A stretch of DNA of 64,000 nucleotides from Lentzea aerocolonigenes (lineage in GTDB: Bacteria; Actinomycetota; Actinomycetes; Mycobacteriales; Pseudonocardiaceae): contig NZ_BBOJ01000013.1 in NCBI RefSeq assembly GCF_000974445.1, positions 124,001-188,000 on the forward strand, read 5' to 3'. This document shows, piece by piece, positions 26,089 through 34,620 of the stretch (position 1 is its first letter; the number at the start of each line of letters is the position of its first letter). The translations under genes and the position numbers were made by a program. The notes under the pieces are model-generated. The model ran no database searches. It saw nothing but the letters and a program-made list of their open reading frames with translations, and was not told the origin of the DNA.

Positions 26089-27542
26089 AACGGGTTCGGG
26101 GCGAGCGGCACGGGTTCCCGGTCGCTCTCCCTGGCCAGTTCGGTGGCGTGCTGCGTGGTGAGCGTCACCGGGGTCCCGCTCGCCTGCGCGTCGTACGCGC
26201 CCTTCTCCAGCTCCAGGATCTCGACGCCGCGCGAGATGTCGGCGACGAACACCGTGTTGCGGTGCCAGTACGGCGCCCACGACGTCGCGGTGTCCGGACG
26301 CCAGTAGCCGATCTGGATCGGCCTGGCGGGGTTGGAGATGTCCAGGAGCCTGGTGCCCTGGTTGTACCAGGAGTAGGCCACGATCCGCTTCTGCACGTCG
26401 AAGTAGTGCGCGGAGCACGTGACGTTGCCGGGGATCGTGCCCTCCTGGTCGTCGGGACTCCAGATGCCGACCGTCCTCATCTCCTTGGGCTTCTCGCCCC
26501 AGCCCTCACCGTTGTGAGTGCCCTGCAGTGAGGAGATGACGAACCGGCCCTCGGTCTTGCACGTGGGTGACCCGAACGCCTCCTCGGTGTGCAGGAGCAG
26601 CGAACCCGCCGGGTTCTCACGCGTGGGCGCGGGACCGTCGGCGAGCGTGCGGCCGACCGGGCGGAACGAGTTGTGCGTGAACGAGGTCGGCATGTCCGCC
26701 TTGGGCACGGTGCCGCCCGCGTAGGCGACCGGGTCCCACGCCTTCGCCTCGCGGTACTTGCCGCTCAACGGGTCGCGGTGCCAGCCCTGCGTGTAGTAGC
26801 CGCGGGTGCCGTCGTCGCCCGCCACCCACGCGATGCCCTGGGCGTCGACCTGGACGTCGTGCGTGATCTTGCCTTCGCCCGCCTTGCCGCGGACGTCCAC
26901 CGAGACCGGCAGCTCCTTCGGTGTCTTGGGATCGCGGATGTCGGTGACGAAGATCCGCCCGGTCTTGGCGTCCGACCGGTCGAGTCCTGCCGTCCAGAGG
27001 AACTGGCAGTCGTTGATGCAGGTGCTCGTGTGACCGGTGTTCTGCCGGTGGAAGCTCAGGATCTTGAGGTCGGCCGGGTCCACAGCGGACACGATGTAGT
27101 TGCCGGTCGGGCGGTCGCCGGGCAGCGTCCGGCCGAACGAGTTGACCTCCCGCGCCAGGAACGCGAGCTTGCGCTTGGGGTCGACGTTGATGTCCTCGTT
27201 CTCCCAGAAGCGCTTCGTCGGGTCGTCGCCCGGCAGCGCCATCTCCTCCTTGGTGAGGTGGTCGAGGAGCTCGGGCTTGTCCAGATCGGTGACGTCGAAC
27301 GTCTTCAGCCCGGTCTCCATGCTGACGAACGCGACGTCGCGAGGCCCGTACTGGGCGAACGCGATCGAGATGGCCCGTTCGGTACCGGGGAGTGAGGCCT
27401 TCAGGCGCACGTTCTTGGCCGCCGCCTGCAACCGTGGTTTGTCCACCTCCGGAGTCCTGGGTTCGGCCGCCGCAGCCGAAGCCAGTCCTGCCGTGGTGAA
27501 GGCCAACAGGGTCGCCGCAGTGATTGTGGCTATAACCTTCAT
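26010..27542 (-). CDS. Secreted LVIVD-repeat protein
   Basis: 510 residues with a signal peptide (MKVIATITAATLLAFTTAGL, cleavage near ASAAAA). Repeated LVIVD-like strands (TGLKTFDVTDLDKPELL, GTRLLDISNPARPIQIG, VFVADISRGVEILEL) indicate an extracellular propeller. The mature chain has many Cys (CINDC, TCKTEG, TCSAHYF, CGVGACGAPC), consistent with disulfides. Function unknown. Starts at ATG 27542. Its 3' end overlaps the convergent acyltransferase by 79 bp. Confidence 0.8.
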   Translation of the reverse strand: MKVIATITAATLLAFTTAGLASAAAAEPRTPEVDKPRLQAAAKNVRLKASLPGTERAISIAFAQYGPRDVAFVSMETGLKTFDVTDLDKPELLDHLTKEEMALPGDDPTKRFWENEDINVDPKRKLAFLAREVNSFGRTLPGDRPTGNYIVSAVDPADLKILSFHRQNTGHTSTCINDCQFLWTAGLDRSDAKTGRIFVTDIRDPKTPKELPVSVDVRGKAGEGKITHDVQVDAQGIAWVAGDDGTRGYYTQGWHRDPLSGKYREAKAWDPVAYAGGTVPKADMPTSFTHNSFRPVGRTLADGPAPTRENPAGSLLLHTEEAFGSPTCKTEGRFVISSLQGTHNGEGWGEKPKEMRTVGIWSPDDQEGTIPGNVTCSAHYFDVQKRIVAYSWYNQGTRLLDISNPARPIQIGYWRPDTATSWAPYWHRNTVFVADISRGVEILELEKGAYDAQASGTPVTLTTQHATELARESDREPVPLAPNPFYGWACPMVANRDDSDCGVGACGAPC

Positions 27543-27603
27543 GGATCGACCCTGGCGCGGCTCGAATGAGACGTGTAGGTCCGAACGTCTAGGCTTCTGC
27601 TCC

Positions 27604-27795
27604 GTGCAGGCGACCGTGTCAACGTTCAACAGTGACGGTTCCGCCACTGTGCTCCGGGACGACGGCGTTCTCGTCGACGTGAGCGCCGAGGCGGTCACCG
27701 CGGGTGGCTGGCGAATGCTGCGTCCGGGTCAGCGGGTGACCCTCGAACGTAGTCCCGACGGGGTCGTCGTCGCCCTTCGCCTGCCTGTTCTGTGA
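27604..27795 (+). CDS. Small cold-shock/OB-fold-like protein
   Basis: 63 residues with a compact beta-rich pattern: ATVSTFNSDGSATVLRDDGV, then GGWRMLRPGQRVTLERSPDG. The GWRxLRPGQRV block resembles small actinobacterial cold-shock-like proteins, but the RNP motifs of true CspA are missing. It lies just upstream of ppk on the same strand and divergent from the LVIVD-repeat gene. Start GTG 27604 gives a protein that begins at the fold. Function not assigned. Confidence 0.65.
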   Translation: MQATVSTFNSDGSATVLRDDGVLVDVSAEAVTAGGWRMLRPGQRVTLERSPDGVVVALRLPVL

Positions 27796-27854
27796 CGAGG
27801 AGTTCACCAGTCGGTCGTTCTGGCTAGGGGCGCGCGCGGCGATAGTGCGGAACA

Positions 27855-30146
27855 ATGCGGGGCGTGAGCACGGACGACAACGACGGCAAGGCGACCCCCT
27901 CCCGACGCCGCTCGACGCGCAGCAAGGCGACGCCTCCGCCCGCGGCGAACCCGCGCAAGCAGCCTCGCGCGGCGACCAGGCGGGCCTCCAACCCTCCGCG
28001 GACGAAGACCCAGCCGACCCAGCCGGTGGCGACGCCGGTGCGCAGCGTCCCCTCGGCGCCGCCCGCGGTGACGTCGAGCGCCCTGCCCACGGACCTCCCG
28101 GACGACCGGTACTTCAACCGGGAACTGTCCTGGTTGGACTTCAACTCGCGCGTGCTCGCGCTGGCCGAGGACTCCTCGCAGCCGCTGCTGGAGCGCGCGA
28201 AGTTCCTCGCGATCTTCGCGTCGAACCTGGACGAGTTCTACATGGTCAGGGTCGCGGGCCTGAAGCGGCGCGCGGAGACCGGCCTCACGGTGCGCAGTGC
28301 GGACGGGCTCACACCGCTCGAGCAGCTCGTGGCGATCTCCAAGCGCTCGCAGGAACTCGTCGAGCAGCACGCCCGCGCGTTCCTCGACCACATCCGGCCT
28401 GGCCTGGAAGAGCACCGGATCAGCATCGTGACGTGGGGCGACCTCACCGACTACGACCGGCTGAGGCTCTCGAACTACTTCAGCGAGCAGGTCTTCCCGG
28501 TGCTGACGCCGCTGGCCGTCGACCCGGCGCACCCGTTCCCCTACATCTCCGGGCTGTCGTTGAACCTCGCCGTGACCGTGCGGGACCCCGAGGGCGGCGG
28601 CGAGCGGTTCGCCCGCGTGAAGGTGCCGGACAACGTGCCGCGGCTCGTCCGCGTCGAGGCGGACCGGTCGTCCTCGTCGGCGACCTTCCTGCCGCTGGAG
28701 GAACTCATCGCCGCGCACCTGGGCGAGCTGTTCGCCGGCATGGAGGTCATCGAGTGCCACGCGTTCCGGGTGACGCGCAACGCGGACCTGGAGGTCGAGG
28801 AGGACCGCGACGAGGACCTGTTGCAGGCGCTGGAACGTGAGCTCGCCCGCCGCCGGTTCGGCCCTCCGGTGCGCCTGGAGGTCGCCGACGACATGACCGA
28901 GCACATGCTCGAACTGTTGTTGCGCGAGATGGACGTGGACCCGCACGACGTCGTGACCGTGCCGGGCCTGCTCGACCTGTCGTGCCTGTGGCAGCTCTAC
29001 GGCATCGACCGCAAGACCTTGAAGGACCCGGCGTTCGTGCCGGCGACGCACCCGGCGTTCGGGGAGCGCGAGACGCCGAAGAGCGTGTTCGCGACGCTGC
29101 GCGAGGGCGACGTCCTGGTGCACCACCCGTACGACTCGTTCTCCACGTCGGTGCAGCGCTTCATCGAGCAGGCCGCCGCGGACCCGCACGTGCTCGCCAT
29201 CAAGCAGACGCTGTACCGCACCTCGGGCGACTCGCCCATCGTGGACGCGCTGATCGACGCGGCGGAGGCGGGCAAGCAGGTCGTGGCGCTGGTCGAGATC
29301 AAGGCGCGCTTCGACGAGCAGGCGAACATCAAGTGGGCCCGCACGCTGGAGAAGGCGGGCGTGCACGTGGTCTACGGCCTGGTGGGCCTGAAGACGCACT
29401 GCAAGACCTCGCTCGTGGTGCGCCAGGAGGGCTCGACGATCCGGCGCTACTGCCACATCGGCACCGGCAACTACAACCCGAAGACCGCGCGGCTGTACGA
29501 GGACGTCGGCATCCTGACCGCCGAACCGACGATCGGCGCGGACCTCACGGACCTCTTCAACGTCCTCACCGGCTACGCGCGCCAGGACGAGTACCGCTCG
29601 CTGCTCGTCGCCCCCTACGGCGTCCGCAAGGGCATCGTGGAGCGCATCAACCTCGAGATCGAGCGCGCGCAGGCGGGTGAGACCTCCGGTGTGCGCATCA
29701 AGGTGAACTCGCTCGTGGACGAGCAGGTCATCGACGCGCTGTACCGCGCATCACAGGCCGGCGTGCCCGTGGACGTGGTCGTGCGCGGCATCTGCGGCCT
29801 GAAGCCGGGCATCAAGGGCCTGTCGGAGAACATCCGGGTGCGCTCGATCCTCGGCCGGTTCCTGGAGCACTCGCGGATCTTCCACTTCGTCGCCTGCGAC
29901 GAGTACTGGATCGGCAGCGCGGACATGATGCACCGCAACCTCGACCGCCGCGTCGAGGTCGCCGTGCGCGTGAACACGCCACGCCTGAAGAAGCAGCTGG
30001 ACGAGGTCTTCACCTCGGCGCTCGACCCGCAGACGCGCTGCTGGGTGCTGCGCTCGGACGGGGAATGGGACGCGTCACCGTCGGACGGTTCGTCGGTGCG
30101 CGACCACCAAATGGAACTGCTGCACGAGCACGGAGCTCTTGGGTGA
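27855..30146 (+). CDS. ppk: Polyphosphate kinase 1
   Basis: 763 residues; reversibly makes inorganic polyphosphate from ATP. The first about 75 residues are a basic, low-complexity extension (SRRRSTRSK, PRKQPRAATRR). The conserved core begins at YFNRELSWLDFNSRVL. The phospho-acceptor His is in RRYCHIGTGNYN (about 530) and the second catalytic His in MMHRNLDRRVE (about 690). ATG 27855 or in-frame GTG 27864 may be the start. Its stop overlaps the mutT1 GTG by 4 bp. Counterpart of Rv2984. Confidence 0.97.
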   Translation: MRGVSTDDNDGKATPSRRRSTRSKATPPPAANPRKQPRAATRRASNPPRTKTQPTQPVATPVRSVPSAPPAVTSSALPTDLPDDRYFNRELSWLDFNSRVLALAEDSSQPLLERAKFLAIFASNLDEFYMVRVAGLKRRAETGLTVRSADGLTPLEQLVAISKRSQELVEQHARAFLDHIRPGLEEHRISIVTWGDLTDYDRLRLSNYFSEQVFPVLTPLAVDPAHPFPYISGLSLNLAVTVRDPEGGGERFARVKVPDNVPRLVRVEADRSSSSATFLPLEELIAAHLGELFAGMEVIECHAFRVTRNADLEVEEDRDEDLLQALERELARRRFGPPVRLEVADDMTEHMLELLLREMDVDPHDVVTVPGLLDLSCLWQLYGIDRKTLKDPAFVPATHPAFGERETPKSVFATLREGDVLVHHPYDSFSTSVQRFIEQAAADPHVLAIKQTLYRTSGDSPIVDALIDAAEAGKQVVALVEIKARFDEQANIKWARTLEKAGVHVVYGLVGLKTHCKTSLVVRQEGSTIRRYCHIGTGNYNPKTARLYEDVGILTAEPTIGADLTDLFNVLTGYARQDEYRSLLVAPYGVRKGIVERINLEIERAQAGETSGVRIKVNSLVDEQVIDALYRASQAGVPVDVVVRGICGLKPGIKGLSENIRVRSILGRFLEHSRIFHFVACDEYWIGSADMMHRNLDRRVEVAVRVNTPRLKKQLDEVFTSALDPQTRCWVLRSDGEWDASPSDGSSVRDHQMELLHEHGALG

Positions 30147-31063
30147 TCAAAGCTGCTGGGGCGGTGCTCTGGCGCGATGCCGACGGTGACGTCGAAGTCG
30201 CGGTCGCGCACCGCCAGCGTTATGACGACTGGTCCTTGCCGAAGGGCAAACTCGACGCGGGAGAGACGATTCCCGCCTGCGCGGTGCGCGAGGTGGAGGA
30301 GGAAACCGGATTCTCCTGCGTGCTCGGCCGCCATTTGCGGCAGGTCTCGTACTCGGTGCGAGGCGTGCCCAAGACGGTCGACTACTACGCCGCCGAGGCC
30401 GTCTCCGGTTCTTTCGAACCCAATGACGAGGTGGACGAACTCCGCTGGCTGCCGGTCGAAGAAGCCTCGGCGTTGCTCACCTACGAACCGGACCGCGCGG
30501 TGCTGAAGGAGTTCAGCCGGCTGCCCGCCGACCTGTTGCTGGTGTTGCTGGTGCGGCACGCGAAGGCGGGAAAGCGGTCCGAGTGGGACGACGACGATGA
30601 CCTTCGTCCCCTCTCAGACGCCGGCTGGCGCCAGGCCGCGGCGCTGCGCTCGTTGCTGCCCCTGTGGTCACCCACGCGCGTCCACACGGCTCCCAGGGTG
30701 CGTTGTGTGGACACCGTGCGAGGCGTGGCCGAGGACCTGGCGGTCGACATCGCGGAGGAGCCCCGGCTGTCCGAGGAGGGCTTCTGGCCGGACCCGGACG
30801 CGGGTCTCGTGCGACTGCTGGAGGTCGCGGCCGACGAGGGCAGGGCCGTCGTGTCGTCCCAGGGCGGCGTCATCCCGTCGGTCGTGCAGTCGCTGGCAGA
30901 GCTGGGCGGGCTGCGGCTCGACGAAATCCCCTGCAAGAAGGGCAGCGTGTGGGTGCTCGCCTTCACGCGGCCGTTCGGCACGTGGTCCACTTCGGACTCG
31001 CCTTCCCGCTGGCCAACGCTGGTGTCGGCGCACTATCTGCCCTCGGCGCTGCCCCGCCCCTGA
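30143..31063 (+). CDS. mutT1: MutT1-type Nudix hydrolase with C-terminal histidine phosphatase
   Basis: 306 residues with two domains. The Nudix box GKLDAGETIPACAVREVEEE spans residues about 36-58. A histidine-phosphatase domain starts at LLVLLVRHAKAGKR (about 130) with RH as the phospho-acceptor. In mycobacterial MutT1 this architecture hydrolyses 8-oxo-GTP species and diadenosine polyphosphates. Start GTG 30143 overlaps the ppk stop (GTGA), so the two are translationally coupled; pairing with ppk is conserved (Rv2984-Rv2985). Confidence 0.95.
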   Translation: MIKAAGAVLWRDADGDVEVAVAHRQRYDDWSLPKGKLDAGETIPACAVREVEEETGFSCVLGRHLRQVSYSVRGVPKTVDYYAAEAVSGSFEPNDEVDELRWLPVEEASALLTYEPDRAVLKEFSRLPADLLLVLLVRHAKAGKRSEWDDDDDLRPLSDAGWRQAAALRSLLPLWSPTRVHTAPRVRCVDTVRGVAEDLAVDIAEEPRLSEEGFWPDPDAGLVRLLEVAADEGRAVVSSQGGVIPSVVQSLAELGGLRLDEIPCKKGSVWVLAFTRPFGTWSTSDSPSRWPTLVSAHYLPSALPRP

Positions 31064-31256
31064 GGGTCGTTGCAGACGTTTTCAGCCGCCGTCTCCCCGC
31101 TCGACGAAAGTTCGCCTCTGGCAACCAAGTCGGGCCGGGAGGCGGCGGTTTCGCTTGTCCGGGAGGCGTTCGCAGGCGTGTGGGCGTTATTTCTATTGGC
31201 GGGCAGGGCGTTTCCCGGCCTTCTCGGACGTTATACGTATTGGGTGGGCGGACGGT
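31064..31256. other. Start of a 633-bp gene-free interval between mutT1 and hupB
   Basis: No convincing gene lies between 31064 and 31696 (frames present are compositional). This first part shows no recognised element; the rest holds two diverged direct repeats, a dyad-rich dispersed repeat and the hupB terminator, listed separately. Confidence 0.6.
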
Positions 31257-31476
31257 TCGACAGCGGTGGTGGCTGAGAATTTGCGGACCGGTCTTTCCGG
31301 GGGTCCCGGGGGCGTCGCCGCCTTCCCCTCAGGCCCAACGGCTCCAGGGCCGCCCGTCCACGAAGTCGAGGAAGGCGCCTGGTCGACAGCGGAGTTGCCT
31401 GACAATCGAGGACGGGCCTTTCCGGGGGTGCCGAGCACGTCCGGGCAGCCTTTCCTCGCAGGCCAACGGCTCCAGG
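31257..31476 (+). repeat. Two diverged tandem units of about 92-94 bp
   Basis: Unit 1 is 31257-31348 and unit 2 is 31383-31476. Both start with tcgacagcgg, share ctttccgggggt in the middle, and end with ccaacggctccagg. They are spaced 126 bp start to start. No coding sense. Confidence 0.65.
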
Positions 31477-31500
31477 CGCGCCTTGGATCCGCGAGTTCGC

Positions 31501-31620
31501 GTCGGTCGTCCGGTCGCCTCTTCGGGTCAACCGCCGAAGGCGATTCGGCCCGAAGCGGTGGCCGGACGACCGACTGAGGGCGAACTCGCCGCCGTCTGCG
31601 AAGCAGCGGCAGACAAACAC
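31501..31620 (+). repeat. Dispersed dyad-rich intergenic element, copy A
   Basis: The outer arms gtcggtcgtccgg (31501-31513) and ccggacgaccgac (31562-31574) are exact inverted repeats, with nested cttcggg/cccgaag and ccgaa/ttcgg arms. It shares an identical 20-mer (31505-31524) and a 33-of-36 matching tail (31585-31620) with copy B between ilvN and ilvC. It sits 3' of mutT1. Confidence 0.75.
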
Positions 31621-31652
31621 GAAGGCCCCGGTGTGCGCACACCGAGGCCTTC
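31621..31652 (-). terminator. hupB terminator
   Basis: Long hairpin: gaaggcc/ggccttc outer arms plus the perfect inner palindrome cggtgtgcgcacaccg, one mismatch between them. On the minus strand it is followed by gtgtttgtc. It lies 45 bp after the hupB stop. A smaller stem gcctcc-ctca-ggaggc lies at 31676-31691. Confidence 0.7.
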
Positions 31653-31696
31653 CGCGTAGTTGCTGAAGTGGCGCAGCCTCCCTCAGGAGGCCCGTC

Positions 31697-32350
31697 TCAC
31701 TTCTTCTTGGCAGCCGTCTTGCGAGCAGCCGGCTTGGCAGCCGTGGTCTTCGCAGCGGGCTTGGCCGCAGCCGTCGTCTTGGCGGCAGCGGTCTTGCGGG
31801 CCGCGGGGGCCTTCGCAGCCGTCGTCTTGGCGGCGGCGGTCTTCGTGGCGGTCGCCTTCGCGGGCGCCTTGGCAGCAGCGGGCTTCGCGGCGGCCGTGGT
31901 GGTGCGACGGGTCGCGGGCGCCTTGGTGGCGGCCGCGGCCGTGCGGGTGCGCGTGGTGGTCGCGCGGGTGGTGGTCGCCGCCTTGGTGGCGGGCGCCTTC
32001 GCAGCCGCGGGCTTCGCGGCGGCAGCAGCGGCCGGCTTGGCAGCAGCCTTGGCGGCAACGGCCTTCGGCAGCTTCTTCGCACCGCTGATGACGTCCTTGA
32101 ACGTCGAGCCGGGGCGGAACGCGGGCACGTTGGTCTTCTTGACCTTCACGGTCTCGCCCGTGCGCGGGTTGCGCGCGGTGCGAGCCGCACGGGCACGCTT
32201 CTCGAAGACGCCGAAGCCCGTGATGTTGACCTTCTCGCCCTTGTTGACGCTACGCACGATCACATCGACGATGCCGTCAACAGCAGCACCCGCGGTCTTC
32301 TTGTCTCCCAGGCGCTCGGCGAGCGCCTCGATGAGCTGGGCCTTGTTCAC
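31697..32350 (-). CDS. hupB: HU-family nucleoid protein with Lys/Ala-rich tail
   Basis: 217 residues. Residues 1-92 are a canonical HU fold (MNKAQLIEALAERLGDKKTA, GFGVFEKRARAARTARNPRT). Residues 95-217 are a basic tail of AAKPAAK, KTAAAKTTAAK and RRTTTAAAK type repeats like mycobacterial HupB, giving nonspecific DNA binding and condensation. It is separated from leuD by a terminator and has its own promoter (candidate boxes at 32405-32434). Rv2986c is the positional counterpart. The repetitive tail is prone to length variation. Confidence 0.97.
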   Translation of the reverse strand: MNKAQLIEALAERLGDKKTAGAAVDGIVDVIVRSVNKGEKVNITGFGVFEKRARAARTARNPRTGETVKVKKTNVPAFRPGSTFKDVISGAKKLPKAVAAKAAAKPAAAAAAKPAAAKAPATKAATTTRATTTRTRTAAAATKAPATRRTTTAAAKPAAAKAPAKATATKTAAAKTTAAKAPAARKTAAAKTTAAAKPAAKTTAAKPAARKTAAKKK

Positions 32351-32404
32351 CTTCAGTCCCTCCCAGGACGCTCACGGCCCTAGCGTCGGGCCGACTAGAA
32401 CGCA

Positions 32405-32466
32405 ACGGTAGGCCCAAATCGCAAGAAATACCAATCGCCACGCCAACTTTTTCGTTGTGGCGTGGC
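32405..32466 (-). promoter_or_regulatory. hupB promoter boxes with upstream dyad
   Basis: On the minus strand, TTGGTA (32429-32434) and TACCGT (32405-32410) are separated by 18 bp, fitting a sigma-70 promoter 55 bp before the hupB ATG. Just upstream, gccacgcca (32437-32445) and tggcgtggc (32458-32466) form an exact 9-bp inverted repeat that could bind a regulator or form a hairpin. Inferred. Confidence 0.45.
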
Positions 32467-32495
32467 TAATTGCGCCCCTTCGAGGGACAGGAGGC

Positions 32496-32529
32496 GCCGG
32501 ATTCGCCCCTCTCAAGGGGAGAATCCGGC
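32496..32529 (-). terminator. leuCD operon terminator
   Basis: 15-bp stem with one mismatch (arms 32496-32510 and 32515-32529, loop ctca), 6 bp after the leuD stop. Confidence 0.75.
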
Positions 32530-32535
32530 CCCCTC

Positions 32536-33138
32536 TCAGACCGCCTGAAGCGGATCCGTTGTGGGCAACCAAGTCTGGCGATTGGCCTCGAAATCGCTGA
32601 TCTCGGCCTCGTGGCGGAGTGTCAAAGCGATGTCGTCGAGGCCCTCCAGAAGGCGCCAGCGGGTGTAGTCGTCGATCTCGAACGGGGCTACCAAGTCCTT
32701 GGCGCGAACGGTCTTGTCGGTGAGGTCCACGGTGACCGGCGTGCCGGGTTCGGACTCCAACAACTTCCACAGCAGCTCGACATCGGACTGGCTGCACTGC
32801 GCCGCCACGAGGCCCTGCTTGCCGGCGTTGCCCCGGAAGATGTCTGCGAAACGTGACGACACGACCACGCGGAAGCCGTAGTCCATCAACGCCCAGACGG
32901 CGTGCTCGCGAGAGGAACCGGTGCCGAAGTCGGGACCCGCCACGAGGACGCTGCCTGCCTTGAAGGGCTCCTGGTTGAGGATGAAGTGCTCGTCACCGCG
33001 CCAGGCGGCGAAGAGGCCGTCCTCGAACCCGCTGCGGGTCACGCGCTTGAGGTAGACGGCCGGGATGATCTGGTCGGTGTCCACGTTGGACCTGCGCAGC
33101 GGCACGCCGACGCCCGTGTGGGTGGTGAAGGCATCCAT
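32536..33138 (-). CDS. leuD: 3-isopropylmalate dehydratase small subunit
   Basis: 200 residues; swivel domain that completes the LeuCD aconitase-like enzyme (leucine pathway, and citraconate/methylmalate steps of the citramalate route). GVGVPLRRSNVDTDQIIPAVYL at the N-terminus (substrate loop) and GPDFGTGSSREHAVWAL near 70 are diagnostic. It starts 2 nt after the leuC stop, so it is translationally coupled. Positional equivalent of Rv2987c. Confidence 0.97.
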   Translation of the reverse strand: MDAFTTHTGVGVPLRRSNVDTDQIIPAVYLKRVTRSGFEDGLFAAWRGDEHFILNQEPFKAGSVLVAGPDFGTGSSREHAVWALMDYGFRVVVSSRFADIFRGNAGKQGLVAAQCSQSDVELLWKLLESEPGTPVTVDLTDKTVRAKDLVAPFEIDDYTRWRLLEGLDDIALTLRHEAEISDFEANRQTWLPTTDPLQAV

Positions 33139-33140
33139 GG

Positions 33141-34547
33141 TCAGTTCTCCAGGTCTGCGGGGGCGGAGAGGGTGCCGCGCACGGCCGTGGCGGCGGCGAC
33201 GAGCGGCGACACGAGGTGCGTCCTGCCGCCCTTGCCCTGCCTGCCCTCGAAGTTGCGGTTCGAGGTCGACGCGCTGCGCTCACCGGGGGCGAGCTGATCC
33301 GGGTTCATGCCAAGGCACATCGAGCAGCCGGCCTGCCGCCACTCGGCGCCCGCGTCGAGGAAGACCTTGTCCAGGCCCTCTTCCTCGGCCTGCTTGCGCA
33401 CCCGCATCGAACCGGGGACGACCAGCATCCGTACTCCTGAAGCGACGTGCTTGCCCTTGAGCACGTCCGCGGCGGCGCGCAGGTCCTCGATGCGTCCGTT
33501 CGTGCACGAGCCGAGGAAGACGGTGTCCACGCGGATGTCGCGCAGCGGCGTGCCGGGCTCGAGGCCCATGTACGTCAGCGCCTTCTCGGCGGCCACGCGC
33601 TCGTTCTCGTCCGCGATCTGCTCGGGGTCGGGGATGTTCGCGCCCAGAGGCAGGCCCTGCCCGGGGTTCGTGCCCCACGTGACGAACGGGGTGAGCTCGT
33701 CGGCGTCGATGTGCACTTCGGCGTCGAACGTCGCGTCGTCGTCGGTGCGCAGCGTCTTCCAGTACTCGACAGCCGCGTCCCAGTCCGCGCCGGACGGTGC
33801 GTGCGGACGCCCCTCGATGTAGTCGAAAGTCGTCTGGTCCGGTGCGATCATGCCGGCGCGCGCACCCGCCTCGATCGACATGTTGCAGACCGTCATGCGC
33901 GCTTCCATCGACAGGTTCTCGATCGCCGCGCCGCGGTACTCGAGCACGTAGCCCTGCCCGCCACCGGTTCCGATCTTCGCGATGACCGCGAGGATGATGT
34001 CCTTCGCCGTGACGCCGGGCTTGAGCGCACCGTCGACGTTGATGGCCATCGTCTTGAACGGACGCAACGGCAACGTCTGCGTCGCCATCACGTGTTCCAC
34101 CTCGGACGTGCCGATGCCGAACGCCAGCGCACCGAACGCACCGTGCGTGGACGTGTGACTGTCACCGCACACCACGGTCATGCCGGGCTGCGTGAGGCCG
34201 AGCTGCGGGCCCACCACGTGGACGATGCCCTGCTCGAGGTCTCCCATCGGGTGCAGGCGCACACCGAACTCCGCGCAGTTGCGGCGAAGCGTCTCGACCT
34301 GCGTGCGCGACACCGGGTCGGCGATCGGCTTGTCGATGTCGACCGTGGGGACGTTGTGGTCCTCGGTCGCGATCGTCAGGTCGGGCCTGCGCAGCTTCCG
34401 GTTCGCCAGGCGCAGTCCGTCGAACGCCTGGGGGCTGGTGACTTCGTGGAGCAGATGGAGGTCGATGTAGAGGAGGTCCGGCTCCGCACCACTGCCGTGG
34501 CGCACAACGTGTGCCTCCCACACCTTCTCCGCGAGCGTGCGGCTCAT
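33141..34547 (-). CDS. leuC: 3-isopropylmalate dehydratase large subunit
   Basis: 468 residues, aconitase family. The 4Fe-4S cluster ligands are in GSCTNGR (about residue 347) and CSMCLGMNPD (about 409). Converts 2- to 3-isopropylmalate together with LeuD. Start ATG 34547 (MSRTLAEKVWEAHVVRHG) with gggaga upstream; the frame opens five codons earlier. Divergent from an IclR-family regulator across 73 bp, the classical NdgR/LtbR arrangement. Confidence 0.97.
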   Translation of the reverse strand: MSRTLAEKVWEAHVVRHGSGAEPDLLYIDLHLLHEVTSPQAFDGLRLANRKLRRPDLTIATEDHNVPTVDIDKPIADPVSRTQVETLRRNCAEFGVRLHPMGDLEQGIVHVVGPQLGLTQPGMTVVCGDSHTSTHGAFGALAFGIGTSEVEHVMATQTLPLRPFKTMAINVDGALKPGVTAKDIILAVIAKIGTGGGQGYVLEYRGAAIENLSMEARMTVCNMSIEAGARAGMIAPDQTTFDYIEGRPHAPSGADWDAAVEYWKTLRTDDDATFDAEVHIDADELTPFVTWGTNPGQGLPLGANIPDPEQIADENERVAAEKALTYMGLEPGTPLRDIRVDTVFLGSCTNGRIEDLRAAADVLKGKHVASGVRMLVVPGSMRVRKQAEEEGLDKVFLDAGAEWRQAGCSMCLGMNPDQLAPGERSASTSNRNFEGRQGKGGRTHLVSPLVAAATAVRGTLSAPADLEN

Positions 34548-34587
34548 CGCGACATCTCCCACAGTATGGACGTGCCGACAGATCTGG

Positions 34588-34608
34588 ACTTCTCACTGTC
34601 TGGGAAGT
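34588..34608. promoter_or_regulatory. Candidate leuC-ndgR operator
   Basis: acttc (34588-34592) and gaagt (34604-34608) form an inverted repeat with an 11-bp spacer in the 73-bp divergent leuC/IclR promoter. The short arms make this tentative; an IclR-type footprint in this gap is expected from NdgR/LtbR biology. Confidence 0.35.
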
Positions 34609-34620
34609 TAGTATCGGCTT

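Noticed and set aside
27804..29456. Long minus frame opposite ppk
   Set aside because: Shadow of the polyphosphate kinase gene, with no ribosome site and low-complexity composition.
30664..31659. Frame running from mutT1 into the hupB spacer
   Set aside because: Out of frame with mutT1 and built from the spacer repeats; no domain.
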